Assembly (NCBI GenBank): GCA_030537635.1
Contig: JAUNVM010000006.1
Span: 1,600-65,599, forward strand
Source of the DNA: Flaviflexus sp.
GTDB lineage: Bacteria; Actinomycetota; Actinomycetes; Actinomycetales; Actinomycetaceae
DNA length: 64,000 bases
Direction: 5' to 3'
Both the position numbers and the translations under genes were made by a program. This document shows positions 44,946 through 55,956 of this stretch, piece after piece. Positions within the stretch are counted from its first letter, which is position 1. Each line of letters starts with the position of its first letter. The notes under the pieces were generated by a model. That model was given only the letters and a program-made list of their open reading frames with translations. It searched no databases and was not told where the DNA came from.

Positions 44946-45842
44946 TCATGAGTACCTCGCGCGGGGGTGCGAGGTCGCATAGGTCTCCTTGAGGGTCGAG
45001 ATCGTCACCGCCGTGTAGATCTGCGTGGTCGTCACCGAGGCGTGGCCGAGCAGCTCTTGCACCTCGCGAATATTCGCCCCACCCTCAAGCAGATGGGTGG
45101 CATAGGAGTGGCGCAGCGTGTGCGGGGTGATCCCGGTGAGGCCGGCCCGCTCGGCGGCCGCCCGGACCACCGCCCAGGCCGACTGCCTCGACAGGGGCCG
45201 ACCAAGCGTGTTGAGAAAGAGTTTCGGGGTGCCCTTGCCCTTCGCCGCAAGAGCCGGCCGAGCGCGGACAAGATAAGCGTCAATGGCATCGTGGGCGTAG
45301 CTGCCGAGGGGCACGAGGCGCTCCTTGCCACCCTTGCCGAAGAGGCGAATCCAACGCTCGGCAAATTCGATGTCGTCAATATCGAGCCCGACGATTTCAG
45401 AAATCCGGCCACCGGTGCCGTACAGCAACTCGATGAGGGCGCGATCGCGCAGGCCGAGCGGCGGCTCGGCGGTGCCCGCCGCTTCGATGAGGGCGGTGAT
45501 GTGGGCAAGCGGTATCGCCTTGGGCAGCCGGGACGCCTGTTTGGGCAGGGCGAGCGCGGAGGCCGGATTGGTGGGGCTCAGCCTTGTCGTGGCGGCAAAC
45601 TTGTGGAAGGAGCGGACCGCGGTCAGCGTGCGGGCCCGGGACGAGGCGGCGCCGGTGAGCTGATCGGCAAAACCCCCGGCGATCTCCTCGTCCACCTCGG
45701 CAAGCTCGCTCACTCCCCGGCCAGCCAGATACTCGGCATATTTGCCAAGATCGCGCGTGTAGGAGATGAGGGTGTTGTCGGCGAGTCCGCGATCGACGCG
45801 CAACGAGGTGAGGTATTCGCCGATGGCCTCCTCGACCCTCAC
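44946..45842 (-). CDS. xerD: Tyrosine recombinase XerD
   Basis: 298 residues. N-terminal SAM-like core-binding domain (IGEYLTSLRVDRGLADNTLISYTRDL) and C-terminal catalytic domain with Arg in LYGTGGRISEIVGL, Lys in LFGKGGKERLVPLG, HTLRHSYATHLLEGG, LLGHASVTTTQIY. Resolves chromosome dimers at dif with XerC. The start overlaps the ctaB stop by 4 bp, so the two are translationally coupled. The usual housekeeping XerD context with parA-scpAB argues against a mobile integrase. Confidence 0.93.
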   Translation of the reverse strand: MRVEEAIGEYLTSLRVDRGLADNTLISYTRDLGKYAEYLAGRGVSELAEVDEEIAGGFADQLTGAASSRARTLTAVRSFHKFAATTRLSPTNPASALALPKQASRLPKAIPLAHITALIEAAGTAEPPLGLRDRALIELLYGTGGRISEIVGLDIDDIEFAERWIRLFGKGGKERLVPLGSYAHDAIDAYLVRARPALAAKGKGTPKLFLNTLGRPLSRQSAWAVVRAAAERAGLTGITPHTLRHSYATHLLEGGANIREVQELLGHASVTTTQIYTAVTISTLKETYATSHPRARYS

Positions 45843-46762
45843 AGCGGCAGGAAGGGATCCACCGCCACGGCAATGAAAACCGCGGCCAGGTAGTAGATCG
45901 AGCCGTGGAACACCCTCATCGCCTGACCCTTCTTGGCCGGATGGCGGAGCAGATCAACGCAGAGCCAGAGGAACCAACCACCGGTGACGAGGGCGGCCGC
46001 TAGATACACCAGACCCATATTGGCAACGGGAATGAGGGCAATCGAGCAGGCCACCGTGGCAATTCCGTAGGCGAGAACATGGCGGGCCACGGTGCCATTC
46101 TCGGCAATCGCGCCCAGCATGGGCACCCCGGCCGCCCGATAGTCCTTGGCAAACTTCATCGACAGCGGCCAATAGTGCGGCGGGGTCCAGAAGAAGATAA
46201 TGAGGAACAAGATGATCGGCGGCCAAGCCAGCGTCCCGGTCTGGGCAGCCCAGGCGATAAGCACGGGCATGCATCCGGCCACACCGCCCCAGACAATGTT
46301 CTGATCGGTGCGCCGCTTGAGCAGCATCGTGTAGAAGACGACGTAAAGCAAGATAGCGGCAAGCGCGAGGGCGGCGGCCAACCAGGTGGTGAAAATGGCA
46401 AAGCCGGCAATGGAGACGAAGCCCATGACGGTGGCGAAAACCGTGGCCGCCCGCGGGCTGATGGTGCCCCGCACGATGGGGCGATTCTTCGTGCGGCTCA
46501 TGACCGCATCAATGTCGCGGTCAAGCACCATGTTGAAGGCATTGGCCGAACCGGAGGCAAGATAGCCGAAAATGATGCACGAGGCGAGCACCCTCAGCGA
46601 GGGCCAGCCGCCCGCGGCGAGAATGACGGTCGGAACGGTGGTGGTGAGAAGCAGCTCGATGATGCGAGGCTTGGTGAGCGCAACGTAGTCGCGCACGAGT
46701 CCGCTCCGGCGTGTGGTGGATTCCGCCTGGGCCGGGGATTTTGTCAATCGACCAGTCAACAA
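45839..46762 (-). CDS. ctaB: Protoheme IX farnesyltransferase
   Basis: 307-residue UbiA-family membrane enzyme converting heme B to heme O for cytochrome oxidase. Polyprenyl-diphosphate sites: NMVLDRDIDAVMSRTKNRP and LKRRTDQNIVWGG, with about eight membrane segments; FFWTPPHYWPLS is characteristic. A TTG start at 46760-46762 is used, supported by a -10 hexamer 25 nt upstream and an AAAGGG; a GTG at 46694-46696 is an alternative. It implies a heme-O/A-containing respiratory oxidase. Divergent from tkt. Confidence 0.92.
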   Translation of the reverse strand: MLTGRLTKSPAQAESTTRRSGLVRDYVALTKPRIIELLLTTTVPTVILAAGGWPSLRVLASCIIFGYLASGSANAFNMVLDRDIDAVMSRTKNRPIVRGTISPRAATVFATVMGFVSIAGFAIFTTWLAAALALAAILLYVVFYTMLLKRRTDQNIVWGGVAGCMPVLIAWAAQTGTLAWPPIILFLIIFFWTPPHYWPLSMKFAKDYRAAGVPMLGAIAENGTVARHVLAYGIATVACSIALIPVANMGLVYLAAALVTGGWFLWLCVDLLRHPAKKGQAMRVFHGSIYYLAAVFIAVAVDPFLPL

Positions 46763-46787
46763 CCTGCCCTTTCTCAGCTAACTTGCC

Positions 46788-46793
46788 ATACTA
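46788..46793 (-). promoter_or_regulatory. -10 hexamer of ctaB
   Basis: TAGTAT on the minus strand, 25 nt before the TTG start, leaving room for a short leader with GAAAGGG. Confidence 0.5.
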
Positions 46794-47136
46794 CACCGCC
46801 TCGAGCGTTGCGGATCGCTCGGGCACGCAGCTACCACCATCTGGACTGTTTCCACTTCAGGACTCTACCAGGTCACAGGCTCTCGCAACACCGCCACCAT
46901 CGCCCCAGCCGGGCTCATGTCGCGCCCTGTCGAGCATACGGGCATGACGTCATTTGCTGCCGCAACACGCTCGTCACTCCCCCATCACTCGCGAGGCAGT
47001 GGCGCCCTTTCCCTCACCAGTATCCCCCACATCGCGCCCAGCAAGATGCGGTGTGGCGCGCGGAGTGGTGACCCAGCATATTCCCGGTTGGGGCACGTAA
47101 ACTGGTGGGCGTAGCCCGCGAACGACAGGAGAAAAC
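46794..47136. other. Divergent promoter region between ctaB and tkt
   Basis: About 340 bp with no gene; open frames here are basic, serine-rich and lack family resemblance. On the tkt side TAAACT at 47098-47103 is a possible -10 and GGAG before the ATG is the ribosome-binding site. Confidence 0.4.
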
Positions 47137-49218
47137 ATGGATAACCATTTCGATTGGACAGATCTAGACCAGCGCGCGGTGGATATGACACGCGCGCTCG
47201 CGGCCGATGCGGTGCAGAAGACCGGCAATGGTCATCCCGGTACCGCGATTTCGCTAGCCCCCGCCGCCTACGTCTTGTACAACAAGGTGATGGCGATGGA
47301 TCCGAGCGATGAGAACTGGCCGGGTCGTGATCGTTTTGTCCTCTCGGCGGGCCATTCTTCACTCACCCAATATAATCAGCTGTTCCTCACGGGATTCGGC
47401 CTCGAGGTCGAGGACATTGCCGCGCTGCGCACCTGGGATTCGAAGACCCCCGGCCACCCGGAATACAAGCACACCAAGGGCGTGGAGATCACCACCGGGC
47501 CGCTCGGTCAGGGACTTGCCTCCGCCGTGGGCATGGCGATGAGCTCGCGCCGGGAGCGCGGTCTGTTTGATCCGGATGCCCCCGCCGGCACCTCCCCCTT
47601 TGATCACTTCGTTTATGTCATTGCCGGTGACGGCTGCTTGCAGGAGGGAGTGACCTCCGAGGCCTGCTCACTGGCGGGCACCCAGGAGCTCGGCAATCTC
47701 ATCCTTATCTGGGATGACAATCGCATCTCCATCGAGGATGACACCTCGATCGCCTTCTCCGAGGACGTGCTGGCCCGCTACGAGGCCTACGGCTGGCATA
47801 CCCAGCACGTGGATTGGACCGCGGGCGAGAGCTACACGGAGGATCCCCAGGCACTCTACGAGGCGATTCTGCGCGCCCGCGAGGTGACCGATCGCCCCTC
47901 CATTATCCGCCTGTCAACGATCATTGCCTGGCCCTGCCCGACCATGCAGAACACGGGCGCCTCCCACGGCGCAGCGCTCGGCGAGGAGGAGATTGCCGAG
48001 CTGAAGAAGATCATCGGCCTGGATCCGGACAAGAATTTCCAGGTGGATGAGGAGGCGCTCGCCCACACCCGCGAGGTGGCCGCCCAGCGCGCCGAGGCCG
48101 CCCGGGGTGCCTGGGAGGAGAAGATGGCGAGCTGGCGCGAGGCCAATCCCGAGCGCGCCCAGCTGTTTGACCGGTTGCTCGCCCACGAGCTTCCCCAAGG
48201 ATGGGAGGATGAGCTTCCGGTCTTCGACGCGGGTACGTCGATTGCCACCCGCGCGGCCTCGGGCCAGGTGCTCACCGCGCTAGCCCCGGTGATGCCCGAG
48301 CTGTGGGGTGGCTCGGCCGACCTGGCCGGCTCGAACAACACGACGATGAAGGGCGAGCCGTCCTTCCTGCCCAAGAAGCGCTCCTCGGAGGCCTTCTCGG
48401 GCAATATCTACGGACGCACCCTCCACTTCGGTATCCGCGAGCACGCCATGGGCTCGATTCTCAACGGCATCGCCCTCGAGGGCCTCACCCGCGCCTACGG
48501 TGGCACCTTCCTTGTCTTCTCCGATTACATGCGCCCGGCGGTGCGGCTTGCCGCGCTCATGGGCTCGCCCTCGATCTTCGTGTGGACCCACGATTCGATT
48601 GGGCTCGGCGAAGATGGGCCCACGCACCAGCCGATTGAACACCTGTGGTCCCTGCGCGCGATCCCCGGCCTGGACATCGTCCGCCCGGCCGACGCAAATG
48701 AGACCTCCTACGCTTGGCGCGGTATTCTCTCCCGCCAGGATCGTCCCGCCGGCATCATCCTCTCCCGTCAGGGCCTGCCCGTTCTTGACCGGGAGGAATA
48801 CGCGGCCGCCGAGGGCACTCTTAAGGGCGCCTATGTGCTCGCCGAGAGCCCCTCGGAGGCGATCGACGTCATTCTCATGGCGACCGGCTCGGAAGTCCAG
48901 CTGGCCCTCGCCGCCCGCGAGGAGCTCGCCAAGGAGGGTATTGGGGCCCGGGTGGTGTCCATGCCGTGCCTGGAGTGGTTTGCCGAGCAGGATGAGGAGT
49001 ACCGCGAGGAGGTTCTCCCCTCCTCCGTGACCGCCCGCGTTTCGGTTGAGGCCGGCTCCACCCTCGGCTGGGCCAACTATCTCGGTGCCGCCGGCAAGGC
49101 CATTGGGCTCGACCACTTCGGCGCCTCCGCCGCCGGCGATGTTCTCTACGAGAAGTTTGGTATCACCGCCGAGGCCGTCGCGCAGGCCGCGCGCACCTCG
49201 CTTGCGCATGCTCGATAG
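47137..49218 (+). CDS. tkt: Transketolase
   Basis: 693 residues. Transfers two-carbon units in the pentose phosphate pathway using ThDP. N-terminal [29 protein letters not shown], ThDP/Mg site [13 protein letters not shown]...DDNRIS, catalytic and substrate residues in the [16 protein letters not shown] and [23 protein letters not shown] regions, and the C-terminal [15 protein letters not shown] domain. The length is standard. GGAG lies before the ATG. In Actinobacteria tkt is commonly next to ctaB, as here. Confidence 0.96.
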   Translation: MDNHFDWTDLDQRAVDMTRALAADAVQKTGNGHPGTAISLAPAAYVLYNKVMAMDPSDENWPGRDRFVLSAGHSSLTQYNQLFLTGFGLEVEDIAALRTWDSKTPGHPEYKHTKGVEITTGPLGQGLASAVGMAMSSRRERGLFDPDAPAGTSPFDHFVYVIAGDGCLQEGVTSEACSLAGTQELGNLILIWDDNRISIEDDTSIAFSEDVLARYEAYGWHTQHVDWTAGESYTEDPQALYEAILRAREVTDRPSIIRLSTIIAWPCPTMQNTGASHGAALGEEEIAELKKIIGLDPDKNFQVDEEALAHTREVAAQRAEAARGAWEEKMASWREANPERAQLFDRLLAHELPQGWEDELPVFDAGTSIATRAASGQVLTALAPVMPELWGGSADLAGSNNTTMKGEPSFLPKKRSSEAFSGNIYGRTLHFGIREHAMGSILNGIALEGLTRAYGGTFLVFSDYMRPAVRLAALMGSPSIFVWTHDSIGLGEDGPTHQPIEHLWSLRAIPGLDIVRPADANETSYAWRGILSRQDRPAGIILSRQGLPVLDREEYAAAEGTLKGAYVLAESPSEAIDVILMATGSEVQLALAAREELAKEGIGARVVSMPCLEWFAEQDEEYREEVLPSSVTARVSVEAGSTLGWANYLGAAGKAIGLDHFGASAAGDVLYEKFGITAEAVAQAARTSLAHAR

Positions 49219-49225
49219 GCAGTAG

Positions 49226-49252
49226 GCCGGGGTCTTCGACGAAGGCCCCGGC
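49226..49252 (+). terminator. Terminator of tkt
   Basis: GCCGGGG-T-CTTC / GAAG-G-CCCCGGC stem of about 12 pairs with a 3-nt turn, 8 nt after the tkt stop codon. Confidence 0.7.
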
Positions 49253-49301
49253 GCCGCCCCCCGGGAGGGTATTCCCGGCAAGACACGACACCGACATAAA
49301 A

Positions 49302-49329
49302 AATGTGGCCCCCATCAGGGGGCCACATT
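49302..49329 (-). terminator. Terminator of the gap-pgk-tpiA-secG operon
   Basis: Perfect 12-bp stem AATGTGGCCCCC / GGGGGCCACATT with a 4-nt loop; on the minus strand it runs into TTTTTATG. A strong intrinsic terminator just past secG. Confidence 0.85.
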
Positions 49330-49339
49330 CTGTGTTATC

Positions 49340-49585
49340 TCATGATTGGAACTTCATGATGAGGCCGATAATGATGACGCAGGTGATCCAGACGAGGGCC
49401 ACGCCGACGGTGATCCGGTTGAGGTTCCGTTCGGCCACGCCCGAGGACCGCATCGCGGTCGACATTCCGCCGCCGAACATGTCGGAGACGCCTCCGCCCT
49501 TGCCCTTGTGCAGCAGAATCGACAGCACGAGGAGAAGCGAAGAGATGACGAGCAGTACGGTGACGATCGTCTTGAGAATGTCCAC
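49340..49585 (-). CDS. secG: Preprotein translocase subunit SecG
   Basis: 81-residue membrane protein with two hydrophobic segments (ILKTIVTVLLVISSLLLVLSILLHKG and VGVALVWITCVIIIGLIM) joined by the GKGGGVSDMFGGG loop that is diagnostic for SecG. Auxiliary subunit of the SecYEG channel. It lies 53 bp after tpiA; the tpiA-secG order is common in Gram-positive bacteria. Confidence 0.95.
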   Translation of the reverse strand: MDILKTIVTVLLVISSLLLVLSILLHKGKGGGVSDMFGGGMSTAMRSSGVAERNLNRITVGVALVWITCVIIIGLIMKFQS

Positions 49586-49638
49586 GATGTCCTTTCGGTC
49601 AGTTCGGCCTTCAGTGTAGCTGGCCGAGCCGGATTTTC

Positions 49639-50415
49639 CTAGCCCTGGTAGCCCGCGATCTTCGCGAACTCGTCAGCCTTGAGAGACGCACCACCAACGA
49701 GGGCGCCGTCAACGTCCTCCTTGGCCATGATGTCAGCCACGTTACCGGACTTGACCGAGCCTCCGTAGAGGACGCGCACCGAGGCGGCGGCTTCCTCCCC
49801 GGCGAGCTCGCCCACGGTCTCGCGGACGGCCTGGCACACCTCCTGAGCATCCTCCGGGGTGGCCACTTCGCCGGTGCCGATGGCCCAGACGGGCTCGTAG
49901 GCAATGACGAGATTGGCAACCTGCTCGGCGGCGATGCCCTCGAGGGCGCCCTTGACCTGGGCGACGGTGTGCTCGACATGCTTGCCGGCCTTACGAACAT
50001 CGAGGCCCTCGCCCACGCAGATGATGGGCGTGAGGCCGGCCTCGATGGCCTTCTTGGCCTTGGCGTTGACGAGCTCATCGGACTCGTTGTGGTATTCGCG
50101 ACGCTCGGAGTGGCCGATGACGACGTAGGTGCAGCCAAGGGCGGTGAGCATCGAGGTCGAGATCTCACCGGTGTAGGCGCCGTTATCGTGCGCCGAGACG
50201 TCCTGCGCGCCGTAGCCGATCTCGAGCTTGTCGGCGTCGATGACGGTCTGGACGGTGCGAATGTCGGTGAACGGCGGGATAACAACAACCTCGACATCGC
50301 CATAGTTGTGGCGCATGTCCTTGAGGGTCCAGGCGAGCTTCTGGACGAGCTGATTGGCCTCGAGGTGGTCGAGGTTCATCTTCCAGTTGCCTGCCATAAG
50401 CGGGGTACGTGCCAT
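49639..50415 (-). CDS. tpiA: Triosephosphate isomerase
   Basis: 258 residues. GNWKMNLD with the catalytic Lys, [10 protein letters not shown] with catalytic His, [13 protein letters not shown] with the catalytic Glu, and the phosphate-binding VLYGGSV. Interconverts dihydroxyacetone phosphate and glyceraldehyde 3-phosphate. It begins 3 bp after the pgk stop codon, its GGAGG being inside pgk. Confidence 0.97.
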   Translation of the reverse strand: MARTPLMAGNWKMNLDHLEANQLVQKLAWTLKDMRHNYGDVEVVVIPPFTDIRTVQTVIDADKLEIGYGAQDVSAHDNGAYTGEISTSMLTALGCTYVVIGHSERREYHNESDELVNAKAKKAIEAGLTPIICVGEGLDVRKAGKHVEHTVAQVKGALEGIAAEQVANLVIAYEPVWAIGTGEVATPEDAQEVCQAVRETVGELAGEEAAASVRVLYGGSVKSGNVADIMAKEDVDGALVGGASLKADEFAKIAGYQG

Positions 50416-50418
50416 GGG

Positions 50419-51609
50419 TTAGTCCTCCAAAACTGCGATGCCGGGGAGCTCCTTGCCCTCGAGGAATTCGAGGGAGGCTCCACCGCCGGTGGAAATGTGG
50501 CTAAAGGTGGATTCGTCGAAGCCGAGCTGGCGAACGGCCGCGGCCGAATCGCCGCCGCCGATGACGGTGTAGCCCTCCGAGTCGGACATCGCCTGGGCGA
50601 TGGCCTTGGTGCCGGAGGCGAAGGCCTCGAATTCGAAGACGCCCATGGGGCCGTTCCACACGATGGTCTTCGCGTCGGCGAGCTTCTCGGCATAGAGCTT
50701 GGCGGATTCCTCGCCAATGTCCAGGCCCATCTCGTCGCTCGGGATCTCAGATGCCGGCACGTTCTGTACGGGGCCGTCGGCCTTGAACTCGGGGGTAACC
50801 TTGACGTCGACGGGCAGGACGATCTCAACGCCGGCCTGCTTGGCCTTGTCGAGGTAGCCCTTGACGGTCTCCACCTGATCCTCCTCGAGCAGCGAGGTGC
50901 CCACCTCGTAGCCCTGAGCCTTGAGGAAGGTGTAGGCCATGCCGCCACCAATAAGAAGGCGGTCGGCCTTGCCGAGGAGATTGGCGATGACGCCGAGCTT
51001 GTCGGAGACCTTGGAGCCGCCGAGCACAACCGCGTAGGGCCGCTCGGGATTGTCGGTTGCCTTGGACAGGGAGTCAATCTCGGCGAAGACGAGCTCTCCG
51101 GCTGCGGCCGGAAGGCGCTTGGCTACGTCGTAGACGGAGGCCTGCTTGCGGTGCACAACGCCGAAACCATCCGAAACGAAGACGTCGGCGAGGGCGGCGA
51201 GCTCATCGGCAAACTGGCCGCGCTCGGCCTCATCCTTCGAGGTTTCGCGCGGATCAAAGCGGACGTTTTCGAGCAGGGCCACCTGGCCGGGCTCGAGGGC
51301 GCCGGCAACGCGCTTCGCGTCTTCCCCGACGGTGTCCTTGGCCAGGGCGACGTTCTGGCCAAGAATCTCGCCGAGGCGCTTCGCCACGGGGGCGAGGGAA
51401 AACTCGGGCTTGACCTCGCCCTTGGGACGACCCAGGTGGGCCATGATGAGCACCTTGGCGTTCGCGTCGATGAGGCGCTTGATGGTCGGCAGGGCGGCCT
51501 TGATGCGGCCGTCATCGGTAATCGTCGTCCCGTCGAGCGGAACATTGAAGTCGGAGCGAACAAGAACGGTCTTGCCGCTCAAGTCTCCGAGGGAATCGAG
51601 GGTCTTCAT
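50419..51609 (-). CDS. pgk: Phosphoglycerate kinase
   Basis: 396 residues. N-terminal [35 protein letters not shown]-terminal [20 protein letters not shown] and the ATP-site GGGDSAAAV. Glycolytic ATP-forming step. It lies 67 bp after gap with a strong hairpin between; AAAGGA precedes the ATG. Confidence 0.97.
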   Translation of the reverse strand: MKTLDSLGDLSGKTVLVRSDFNVPLDGTTITDDGRIKAALPTIKRLIDANAKVLIMAHLGRPKGEVKPEFSLAPVAKRLGEILGQNVALAKDTVGEDAKRVAGALEPGQVALLENVRFDPRETSKDEAERGQFADELAALADVFVSDGFGVVHRKQASVYDVAKRLPAAAGELVFAEIDSLSKATDNPERPYAVVLGGSKVSDKLGVIANLLGKADRLLIGGGMAYTFLKAQGYEVGTSLLEEDQVETVKGYLDKAKQAGVEIVLPVDVKVTPEFKADGPVQNVPASEIPSDEMGLDIGEESAKLYAEKLADAKTIVWNGPMGVFEFEAFASGTKAIAQAMSDSEGYTVIGGGDSAAAVRQLGFDESTFSHISTGGGASLEFLEGKELPGIAVLED

Positions 51610-51625
51610 AGGTGTCCTTTCAGCA

Positions 51626-51658
51626 AAGACGCCCGCGCGCGGGCGCGGCGGGCGTCTT
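51626..51658 (-). terminator. Attenuator-like hairpin between gap and pgk
   Basis: Perfect 11-bp stem AAGACGCCCGC / GCGGGCGTCTT with an 11-nt GC-rich loop, in the 67-bp gap-pgk interval, ending 16 nt before the pgk start codon. Only TTT follows on the minus strand, so partial rather than full termination, or an mRNA-processing or stability element, is likely. Confidence 0.55.
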
Positions 51659-51676
51659 CAGCGGTCATTGAGCTGC

Positions 51677-52846
<1,170 letters not shown>

Positions 52847-52903
52847 CTAGCGTAGGTTGGCCTGCGCCACAATTGAGCAGCTAGCGGCCGACCGGGTGAA
52901 CCC

Positions 52904-53893
52904 TCAGCCGCGCCCCGCGGAGCGCCGGGCTTCCTCCACCGCATCCAAAGTGGTGGGAATGCCCAGGTCGGCGGCCTTTTTATCGGCCATGGTGTTGAGC
53001 CTGCGCAGCCGCCCCGCCACCGCATCCTTTGTCGCCGGCGGATTGAGCCGCTCGCCAAGGAGGTTCAGGGAATCCTCAGGGTATTTCATGCGGAACTCCC
53101 CCGCCTCGCGCAAATTATCGGGCACCTCATCGCCGAGGATCTCAAAGGCTCGCTTGACCCGAATCACCGCGACCACCGCGGCATCCGCGCTGCGCCGCAT
53201 ATTCGCATCATCAAAATTGGCGAGCCGATTGGCGGTTCCGGTCACCTCGCGCTCGGTGCGCAGCTCCTCCCAGCGCAGTACCGCGTCATTGGCTCCCATC
53301 CGGGTGAGCATGGCGGCAATGGCATCGCCCTCGCGAATATCGACCCGGTGGGCGCCGCGCGATTCGCGGGCGCGATAGGCAATACCGAGGCGGCGGGCAA
53401 GACCGCCGAGGGCATAGGAGGCCTCCAAGCCCGGGCAGATCACCTCGAGGGCGGCATTGCGACCCGGCTCGAGGAGGGCACCGCGGGCAAGAAAGGCGCC
53501 GCGCCAGGCGGCCGCGGCATCCGCCTTGGAGCCACCGACAATAGCGGGCGGAAGTCCACGCACCGGACGCCCGTAGGTGTCGATGAGTCCGATCCGCCGG
53601 CCGATGCGCTCACCCTGGGCGCCGATGCGCACGAGGTAGTGGTGCATGCCCCGGGTTGTTGTTGACATGGTGTGCAGCTCGGCCCGGACCCGGAAGAGCA
53701 CGTGAATGATGCCGGCGAGGCGCCGGGCGCTTGCCGCGTGGGTCAGCTCGGCCTGGAGAAAGACCTTGCCGGAGTGGATGTGAATGCCGCCGGCGAAGCG
53801 GAACATGGTCGCCGCCTCGGAGACCATGGAGCTGGCCACTGTCGTCTCAACGCCAGCCAGCTCATCCTTCACCGTCGTTGTCAATGCCGGCAT
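52904..53893 (-). CDS. whiA: DNA-binding regulator WhiA
   Basis: 329 residues. N-terminal part related to LAGLIDADG homing endonucleases without nuclease residues (RFAGGIHIHSGKVFLQAELTHAASARRL, WRGAFLARGALLEPGR), C-terminal helix-turn-helix (YPEDSLNLLGERLNPPATKDAVAGRLRRL). In Streptomyces it controls sporulation and cell division; in non-sporulating Gram-positives it affects division and chromosome segregation. It has its own -10 (TATAGT at 53927-53932) 33 nt before the ATG. Confidence 0.95.
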   Translation of the reverse strand: MPALTTTVKDELAGVETTVASSMVSEAATMFRFAGGIHIHSGKVFLQAELTHAASARRLAGIIHVLFRVRAELHTMSTTTRGMHHYLVRIGAQGERIGRRIGLIDTYGRPVRGLPPAIVGGSKADAAAAWRGAFLARGALLEPGRNAALEVICPGLEASYALGGLARRLGIAYRARESRGAHRVDIREGDAIAAMLTRMGANDAVLRWEELRTEREVTGTANRLANFDDANMRRSADAAVVAVIRVKRAFEILGDEVPDNLREAGEFRMKYPEDSLNLLGERLNPPATKDAVAGRLRRLNTMADKKAADLGIPTTLDAVEEARRSAGRG

Positions 53894-53926
53894 TCAATCT
53901 CTCCCTCGTCAATAGCTTCTTACGCG

Positions 53927-53932
53927 ACTATA
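53927..53932 (-). promoter_or_regulatory. -10 hexamer of whiA
   Basis: TATAGT on the minus strand in the 59-bp gap after yvcK; GGGAGAGA before the ATG provides a normal leader. Confidence 0.45.
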
Positions 53933-53952
53933 GGCTCACGACTCGGCAGCGT

Positions 53953-54912
53953 CTAGTCAATATCGGTGATGGTGCCCTCAAAGGCATCCCGCAGCGCGGC
54001 CGCATAACGCAACGAGTCGTGGACCGTGCGGTTCGTGCGGCTGTTGATCTGTCGGAGTACGAGATGCGCACCTTCATCACGCACCACGTCGAAGAGCTCA
54101 TCGAGATCCTCAATCGCGGTGGGATCGGCGATGACCATGTCAAGCCGGTTGCCATCAGCATAGTCAATAAAGCTGCGCACGTGATCGGCGTGGGTCATGC
54201 CGGTGGTCTCGTTGTCGATCGCGAGATTGAGGGAGAGGGCGACGCGTGCGGAAGACTCCTGGAGGGCCTGGCGAATGTCGGGAATCATGAGATGCGGGAT
54301 CACCGAGGTGTACCAGGATCCGGGGCCGAAGATGGCCCAGTCGGCATCGGTAATGGCCTCGATGACCTCGGGCCGCGCCGGAGCATTTTCGGGGCTGAGC
54401 CGTACCCGCTCGACGATCCCGGGGGCCACGGCGACGGCCGACTGGCCGCGCACGATGTGGGTGTGGCCGTGATCGTCAATATCGGCCTCGATGTCGATGG
54501 GAACCGAGCACATGGGCAGCACCCTGCCGCGAATCCCGAGCAGGCGGCCCACGTAGTCGAGCCCGGCCACCGGATCACCGAGCAGGCCCCACAGGGCGGC
54601 GATGAGGAGATTACCGGAGGCGTGCTGGTCGAGCGGCCCATCGGTGGCAAACCGGTGCTGGAGGACGTCGCGCCACAGCTGGCCCCACTCCCCGTCATCG
54701 CACAAAGCGGATAGCGCCATGCGCAGGTCTCCGGGTGGGAGGATGCCGAGCTCGCCGCGCAGCCGGCCCGACGATCCCCCATCATCCGCCACCGTCACCA
54801 CCGCGGTGAGATTGTCGGTGACGTGTCGCAGCGCCGATAGCGTGGCGTACAGGCCGTGGCCACCACCAAAGGCCACCACCTTCGGCCCGCGCGCTCCCGT
54901 GGCTAGCATCAT
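53953..54912 (-). CDS. yvcK: YvcK/CofD-like gluconeogenesis factor
   Basis: 319 residues. VVAFGGGHGLYATLSALRHVTDNLTAVVTVADDGGSSGRLR at the N-terminus is the family signature, with later FGPGSWYTSVIPHLMI. YvcK binds UDP-sugars and is needed for normal cell wall and carbon metabolism. It overlaps rapZ by 4 bp. Confidence 0.94.
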   Translation of the reverse strand: MMLATGARGPKVVAFGGGHGLYATLSALRHVTDNLTAVVTVADDGGSSGRLRGELGILPPGDLRMALSALCDDGEWGQLWRDVLQHRFATDGPLDQHASGNLLIAALWGLLGDPVAGLDYVGRLLGIRGRVLPMCSVPIDIEADIDDHGHTHIVRGQSAVAVAPGIVERVRLSPENAPARPEVIEAITDADWAIFGPGSWYTSVIPHLMIPDIRQALQESSARVALSLNLAIDNETTGMTHADHVRSFIDYADGNRLDMVIADPTAIEDLDELFDVVRDEGAHLVLRQINSRTNRTVHDSLRYAAALRDAFEGTITDID

Positions 54913-55853
54913 TCCCTCCCGAGATCTCGGTGCGCGGTGACCGTGCCAACCCCGCGGGCGCGCAGCCCGGCCGCGATCGCCTCGGAGATGGCGACGGAGC
55001 GATGCTTGCCGCCGGTACAGCCCACCGCAATGGTGACGATCGGCTTGAGCTCTCGCTCGTAGCCGGCCAGCACCGAGTAGATGAGTTCAACGTAGCGCTC
55101 GACGAATTCGCTGGCCCCTTCCCGGGACAGCACGTAGTCGCGCACCGCCTCATCGTGACCGGTGAGGTGGCGCAGCTCCCCGATCCAGTAGGGATTGGCA
55201 AGAAAGCGCACATCGACCACGTGATTGGCATCCATCGGCAGGCCGTACTTGAAGCCAAAGGACATGATGTTGACCCGGGTGGACAGCTCGGTGTCGGCCG
55301 CGACCAGAGAGCGAATCTTTCGCGCAAGGTCGTGCACTGAATACTCGGAGGTGTCAATGACCGTGTCGGCCCGGGACCTTAAGGAGGCGAGCAGCTTGCG
55401 CTCGGAGTGGACGGCATCGAGCAGGCCGCCGCGCGATTGGAGAGGATGCGGCCGGCGCACGGACTCGTACCGGTTGACCAGCACCGCGTCGGAGCAGTCG
55501 AGGAAGAACACCCGGAAGCGCACACCCTGCTCACGCAGCTGCTCGAGCACGGCGACGAGTTCGGCGAAGAATTCCCTCGAACGCACGTCAACGACGACGG
55601 CGAGGCGCCGTACCTGGCCCGCCGGCGTGATGAGCCCGGTGAGGGCCTTGAGCAGGCGGGGCGGCAGGTTGTCAACGACATACCAGTCGAGATCCTCGAG
55701 CACGGCGGCAGCCCGACTGCGCCCGGCACCGGACATTCCGGTGATGATAATGAGCTCGGTGTCCTCGCCCTTCTCGGGTGTGGCCTCAATGTTGCGCTCC
55801 GGCGCCCAGGCCGGGAAGGAGCCGGTGTCTTGCCTATTGTCGTCGTTCCTCAT
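54909..55853 (-). CDS. rapZ: RNase adapter protein RapZ (YvcJ type)
   Basis: 314 residues. P-loop IITGMSGAGRSRAAAVLED (Arg replaces the usual Lys, as in actinobacterial members), LVVDVRSREFF, LFLDCSD-type FFLDCSDAVLVNRYESVRRPHPL, and the C-terminal GCTGGKHRSVAISE that is diagnostic. A nucleotide-binding protein that regulates small RNA or cell-wall precursor pathways in the organisms studied. N-terminal 35 residues are variable. The usual neighbour uvrC is separated from it by the pullulanase gene. Confidence 0.93.
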   Translation of the reverse strand: MRNDDNRQDTGSFPAWAPERNIEATPEKGEDTELIIITGMSGAGRSRAAAVLEDLDWYVVDNLPPRLLKALTGLITPAGQVRRLAVVVDVRSREFFAELVAVLEQLREQGVRFRVFFLDCSDAVLVNRYESVRRPHPLQSRGGLLDAVHSERKLLASLRSRADTVIDTSEYSVHDLARKIRSLVAADTELSTRVNIMSFGFKYGLPMDANHVVDVRFLANPYWIGELRHLTGHDEAVRDYVLSREGASEFVERYVELIYSVLAGYERELKPIVTIAVGCTGGKHRSVAISEAIAAGLRARGVGTVTAHRDLGRE

Positions 55854-55912
55854 GCCACTATCGTCCCACGTTCTCCCCGCTCACGCCCAGCGTCAGCCAA
55901 AACTTCGCCACA

Positions 55913-55945
55913 ACGTGGAGGGGCGGTCATTCCGCCCCTCCACGT
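55913..55945 (-). terminator. Terminator of the pullulanase gene
   Basis: Perfect 14-bp stem ACGTGGAGGGGCGG / CCGCCCCTCCACGT with a 5-nt loop, 11 nt past the pullulanase stop codon on the minus strand; a TTTT lies a little further on. Confidence 0.75.
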
Positions 55946-55956
55946 CCCCCTCCTGG

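Noticed and set aside
44946-45842. Possibility that the tyrosine recombinase belongs to an integrated element
   Set aside because: It sits in a conserved housekeeping operon, there are no att-like repeats, and no phage or plasmid genes flank it, including at tRNA-Pro.
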